A stretch of DNA of 64,000 nt from Actinoplanes sp. KI2. Lineage in GTDB: Bacteria; Actinomycetota; Actinomycetes; Mycobacteriales; Micromonosporaceae. The stretch covers positions 1 to 64,000 of the forward strand of contig NZ_JAOSZE010000022.1 in NCBI RefSeq assembly GCF_025630775.1. Reading direction: 5' to 3'. The translations under genes and the position numbers were made by a program. Of the stretch, positions 61,831 to 64,000 are shown piece by piece (position 1 is the stretch's first letter; each line of letters begins with the position of its first letter). The notes beneath the pieces are model-generated. The model saw only the letters and a list, made by a program, of their open reading frames with translations. It made no database searches and was not told the origin of the DNA.

Positions 61831-61977
61831 ATCATCAATCATCGATCAATCGGCGGGAGATACTACTGTCCACATCCGCTGGAGAGGGTTCCACGAAGCT
61901 GGCGACGACCGACTACTCTCTCCTATGCGTCGTCGGCGTTCCGGTGATGTGCAGAGTTCGGTCGGGGGAGGGCACGA

Positions 61978-62406
61978 ATGATTCCTGAGGACGACCTGGG
62001 TCCCGCCTGGTTGCGTGACTATGGGTATACGGATTTCAGCCAGATCGAGGCCGACATCCAGGCGATGGAGCACTTCGCCCAGAAGCTGTCGGCTAACGTC
62101 GCCGACAACTACGCCCCACACCTGACCACGGTCACCGACGGCATGTCGACCAAACTGCCCGACCCGCCGAGCGAGTTCATCGAGCTCTACACGTTCCTGT
62201 TCGTACACCGCGACGCCATGGACGTCACCCACCAGAACGTCTACAACTACGCGAACGGCACAAAGAGCTTCGCGATCGCCGCGAAGGACATCAGCGACAC
62301 CTACCGCGGCTCGGACGCCTTTTCCCACGCGAAGGTGGGCGACGTCAACAAGGCTTTCGATCAGGTCGGCATCCCGGCCCAGCAGCCCGATCAGGGGGTG
62401 GCCTGA
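61978..62406 (+). CDS. type VII secretion-associated small helical protein
   Basis: A 142-residue mostly helical acidic protein (MIPEDDLGPAWLRDYGYTDF...), without membrane segments. I infer a WXG100-like or partner role from its size, helical pattern and its position just before a WXG-like protein and a mycosin. GGGGGAGG precedes ATG 61978 by 7 bases. The stop overlaps the next start by one base. The family is not certain. Confidence 0.68.
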   Translation: MIPEDDLGPAWLRDYGYTDFSQIEADIQAMEHFAQKLSANVADNYAPHLTTVTDGMSTKLPDPPSEFIELYTFLFVHRDAMDVTHQNVYNYANGTKSFAIAAKDISDTYRGSDAFSHAKVGDVNKAFDQVGIPAQQPDQGVA

Positions 62407-63782
62407 TGTTGGACGGAGGCGGCGGTGGCGGCGGTACCCCGTGGGAGTCGATGACTCTCGAACTTATGCAGCAGCTGATCCAGAACCCGAGCACCGACGC
62501 CCAGTGGAAGCTGGCCAGCGCGTGGCAGAAATCCGCTGACCTGTTGAGCGAGCACAGGTTCCAGGTGCAGCAGTACCGGGACAATCTCGCCGCCGCCTGG
62601 CCTCCGGAGAAGAGCGCGGCATCGGCCGCCTATCTGGACCGGCTCGACCAGCTGATCAAGAACCTCTCCGACACGTACGACGCGTCGGTCACCAACCAGG
62701 CGGCTCTTTCGGCAGCGACTGGGTCCATCTATCGCGCCCAGCTCCAGATGGACAAGATCTACGAGGAGTACTCGGCCAACAAGACTGCTCTGGACGCCTA
62801 CAACGCCAAGTTGGTGCAGCAGCAGAACAGCGCCACCCCGACACCGAGTCCCAGCGCGAGCGGCGACGAGCCGCCGGTCGCCCCGGGACGGCAGGAGGCG
62901 CTGCGAGCCCAAGCCGCAACGTTGCTCAGCGGCGTGAGTACCGAGCTGGCTCAGGCCCAGGCCCACATCGTCAAGCCGGTCGCCTACACCGAGTATCCGA
63001 CGTTCGAAGATAACAAGGCCATCCGAGACGGGGGCACCTACAGCGCTCCCGCACTCCCGCCGATCATCCCGACCTCGGTCGACGGCACGACCACCACTAC
63101 GCGGCCAACGGGGACTACGACTACCTTCCCGACCTCCACCCCGGCGACGGCCACCCCGGTAACGCCGACCACCGGCACGCCCCCGCCTGGCATCGTGCTC
63201 GGCGGGGCAAGCCCAACCTTGCCGACGACAGCACCCGGGATCAGTCCGATAGCTCCGATCAACCCCGGTGGCGGTGGCGGCGGGCCGCTGCCCAACCCCG
63301 GTCTCCTACCGCCGAGCATCGGCCCGCTGCCAGGCGGAAGCTCGCCGCTGAAGCCGGCCGCGCCCGGTGTTGGGCCTGGAGGTCTCGGCGTGCCGCGTGA
63401 AGGAGTCCTGCGGTCCGGCGGTCTGCCCGAGGGTGGCATGCGAGCGATGGCGCCCGGCGGCATCATCGGCGGTAGCCCAGGCGCCCGCGGCCTCGGCCAA
63501 CCGGGCACCGGAACCCGGCGCGTCAACCCGGTAGGCGGCGTCATCGGTGAGAGTGAAGGCGGGGTCGGCTCACGTCGCGGCGTTGGCATGCCCGCCGCGG
63601 AGCACCCCGCCGGTATGTACGGACAGGGCGCGGCCGGTCGACGGTCCGGGCGTCGGGACGAGGGCGAGAACATGCACTGGGACCCCGACAACCCGTGGGC
63701 GACCGTCGAAGGCGTCGACCCGGTTGTTCTGCCGATCCAGGCTCAGCGCGTCGATCCAGGTCCGGCGATCGGGCTCGGCTGA
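62406..63782 (+). CDS. WXG100/PPE-like protein with Pro/Gly/Thr-rich C-terminal half
   Basis: A 458-residue protein. The N-terminal 200 residues form a helical bundle with QYRDNLAAAWPPEKSAASAA, where W-P-P replaces the W-x-G turn. The remainder is low complexity (TTTTTRPTGTTTT, NPGGGGGG, Gly/Pro/Arg runs) and ends DNPWATVEGVDPVVLPI. This two-part build resembles PPE-type or ESX-1 EspI-like proteins exported by type VII systems. It forms an operon with the preceding gene and the protease that follows after 4 bases. Confidence 0.75.
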   Translation: MLDGGGGGGGTPWESMTLELMQQLIQNPSTDAQWKLASAWQKSADLLSEHRFQVQQYRDNLAAAWPPEKSAASAAYLDRLDQLIKNLSDTYDASVTNQAALSAATGSIYRAQLQMDKIYEEYSANKTALDAYNAKLVQQQNSATPTPSPSASGDEPPVAPGRQEALRAQAATLLSGVSTELAQAQAHIVKPVAYTEYPTFEDNKAIRDGGTYSAPALPPIIPTSVDGTTTTTRPTGTTTTFPTSTPATATPVTPTTGTPPPGIVLGGASPTLPTTAPGISPIAPINPGGGGGGPLPNPGLLPPSIGPLPGGSSPLKPAAPGVGPGGLGVPREGVLRSGGLPEGGMRAMAPGGIIGGSPGARGLGQPGTGTRRVNPVGGVIGESEGGVGSRRGVGMPAAEHPAGMYGQGAAGRRSGRRDEGENMHWDPDNPWATVEGVDPVVLPIQAQRVDPGPAIGLG

Positions 63783-63786
63783 CCGA

Positions 63787-64000
63787 TGCGTTCTCGATTC
63801 GCCGCGGCCGCAGGGGCCATCTCACTTGCGGCCGCCGTTGCGGTTCCGGCGACTCCCGCGTTCGCGGACAGTGTTCGCAACGATCAGTGGTACCTCAAGA
63901 GCCTGAACGTGGCGCAGGCCCAAACCATCAGCGAGGGATCCGGCGTCTCAGTCGCCGTCATCGACACTGGGGTATACCCGCATCCCGACCTCCAGCGGAA
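63787..64000 (+). CDS. mycP: mycosin-like subtilisin protease, cut by the window end
   Basis: The first 71 codons are present. A signal peptide (MRSRFAAAAGAISLAAAVAVPATPAFA) is followed by DQWYLKSLNVAQAQTISEGS and the first catalytic motif VAVIDTGVYPHPDL, with the Asp of the subtilisin triad. These are the features of type VII secretion-associated mycosins. ATG 63787 lies 4 bases after the previous stop. The His and Ser parts lie beyond the window. Confidence 0.9.

Overview
The window is high-GC DNA from a filamentous actinobacterium, most likely of the Micromonosporaceae (Actinoplanes-like). The evidence is the many GTG starts, tightly overlapping genes, an accD / epsilon-subunit acyl-CoA carboxylase, GTP-type PEP carboxykinase, class II fructose bisphosphatase (GlpX), an F420-type luciferase-like oxidoreductase, DUF6886 and DUF4245 proteins and a type VII secretion-type locus at the right end. 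The family assignment is inferred from gene content. I saw no rRNA, tRNA, CRISPR array, transposase or prophage.

Left part (1-17.9 kb). An AlkB-like dioxygenase is followed by about 0.7 kb of G-rich degenerate repeats. A catabolic locus comes next. One operon (1640-10544) encodes a complete branched-chain-type (Liv/HAAT) ABC importer, two short-chain dehydrogenases, an APH-family kinase, an ACAD10/11-like acyl-CoA dehydrogenase and a TetR regulator. A second block has TetR-aldehyde dehydrogenase-alcohol dehydrogenase on the minus strand, divergent from an acyl-CoA dehydrogenase and an acyl-CoA ligase. The two promoter regions carry the same operator-like palindrome, TTACAC-N5-GT(G/T)TAA. The kinase/dehydrogenase pair resembles the LvaA/LvaC and ACAD10/11 systems for 4-hydroxy acids, so I propose uptake and oxidation of a gamma-hydroxy or keto acid, alcohol or lactone-derived compound.

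Middle part (17.8-30.5 kb). This is a mix of small regulatory and housekeeping genes: a Nudix hydrolase, a pterin-dehydratase-like protein, PH-domain, nucleotidyltransferase and G5-domain proteins, MarR, ArsR/SRPBCC and TetR/GNAT pairs, a frameshifted GNAT gene, a PIN/ribbon-helix-helix toxin-antitoxin pair, YchF, an AdaA-AlkA fusion with Ogt (alkylation repair) and an XRE-zinc-finger regulator with a membrane partner. A gene-free stretch of about 1.2 kb follows.

Core part (30.5-51 kb): valS, rmuC, ispH, xseAB, a DUF4245 gene, glpX, an F420 oxidoreductase, MarR, rhomboid protease, trypsin-like protease, a lytic transglycosylase behind a perfect CRP-type site, PhoH, trehalose-phosphatase, a cis-prenyltransferase and pckG.

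Right part (51-64 kb): an ECF-like sigma factor with a C-terminal zinc-binding motif, two GtrA proteins, a PH-domain protein, biotin ligase, acyl-CoA carboxylase beta subunit, an M50 protease, a very large transmembrane Ser/Thr kinase with repetitive linker, the acyl-CoA carboxylase epsilon subunit and the start of a type VII secretion-like cluster (two secreted-substrate-like proteins and a truncated mycosin). Two architectural habits recur: a TANNNT-like -10 box 6-8 bases before the start codon (leaderless transcripts) and convergent genes that overlap at their stop codons.
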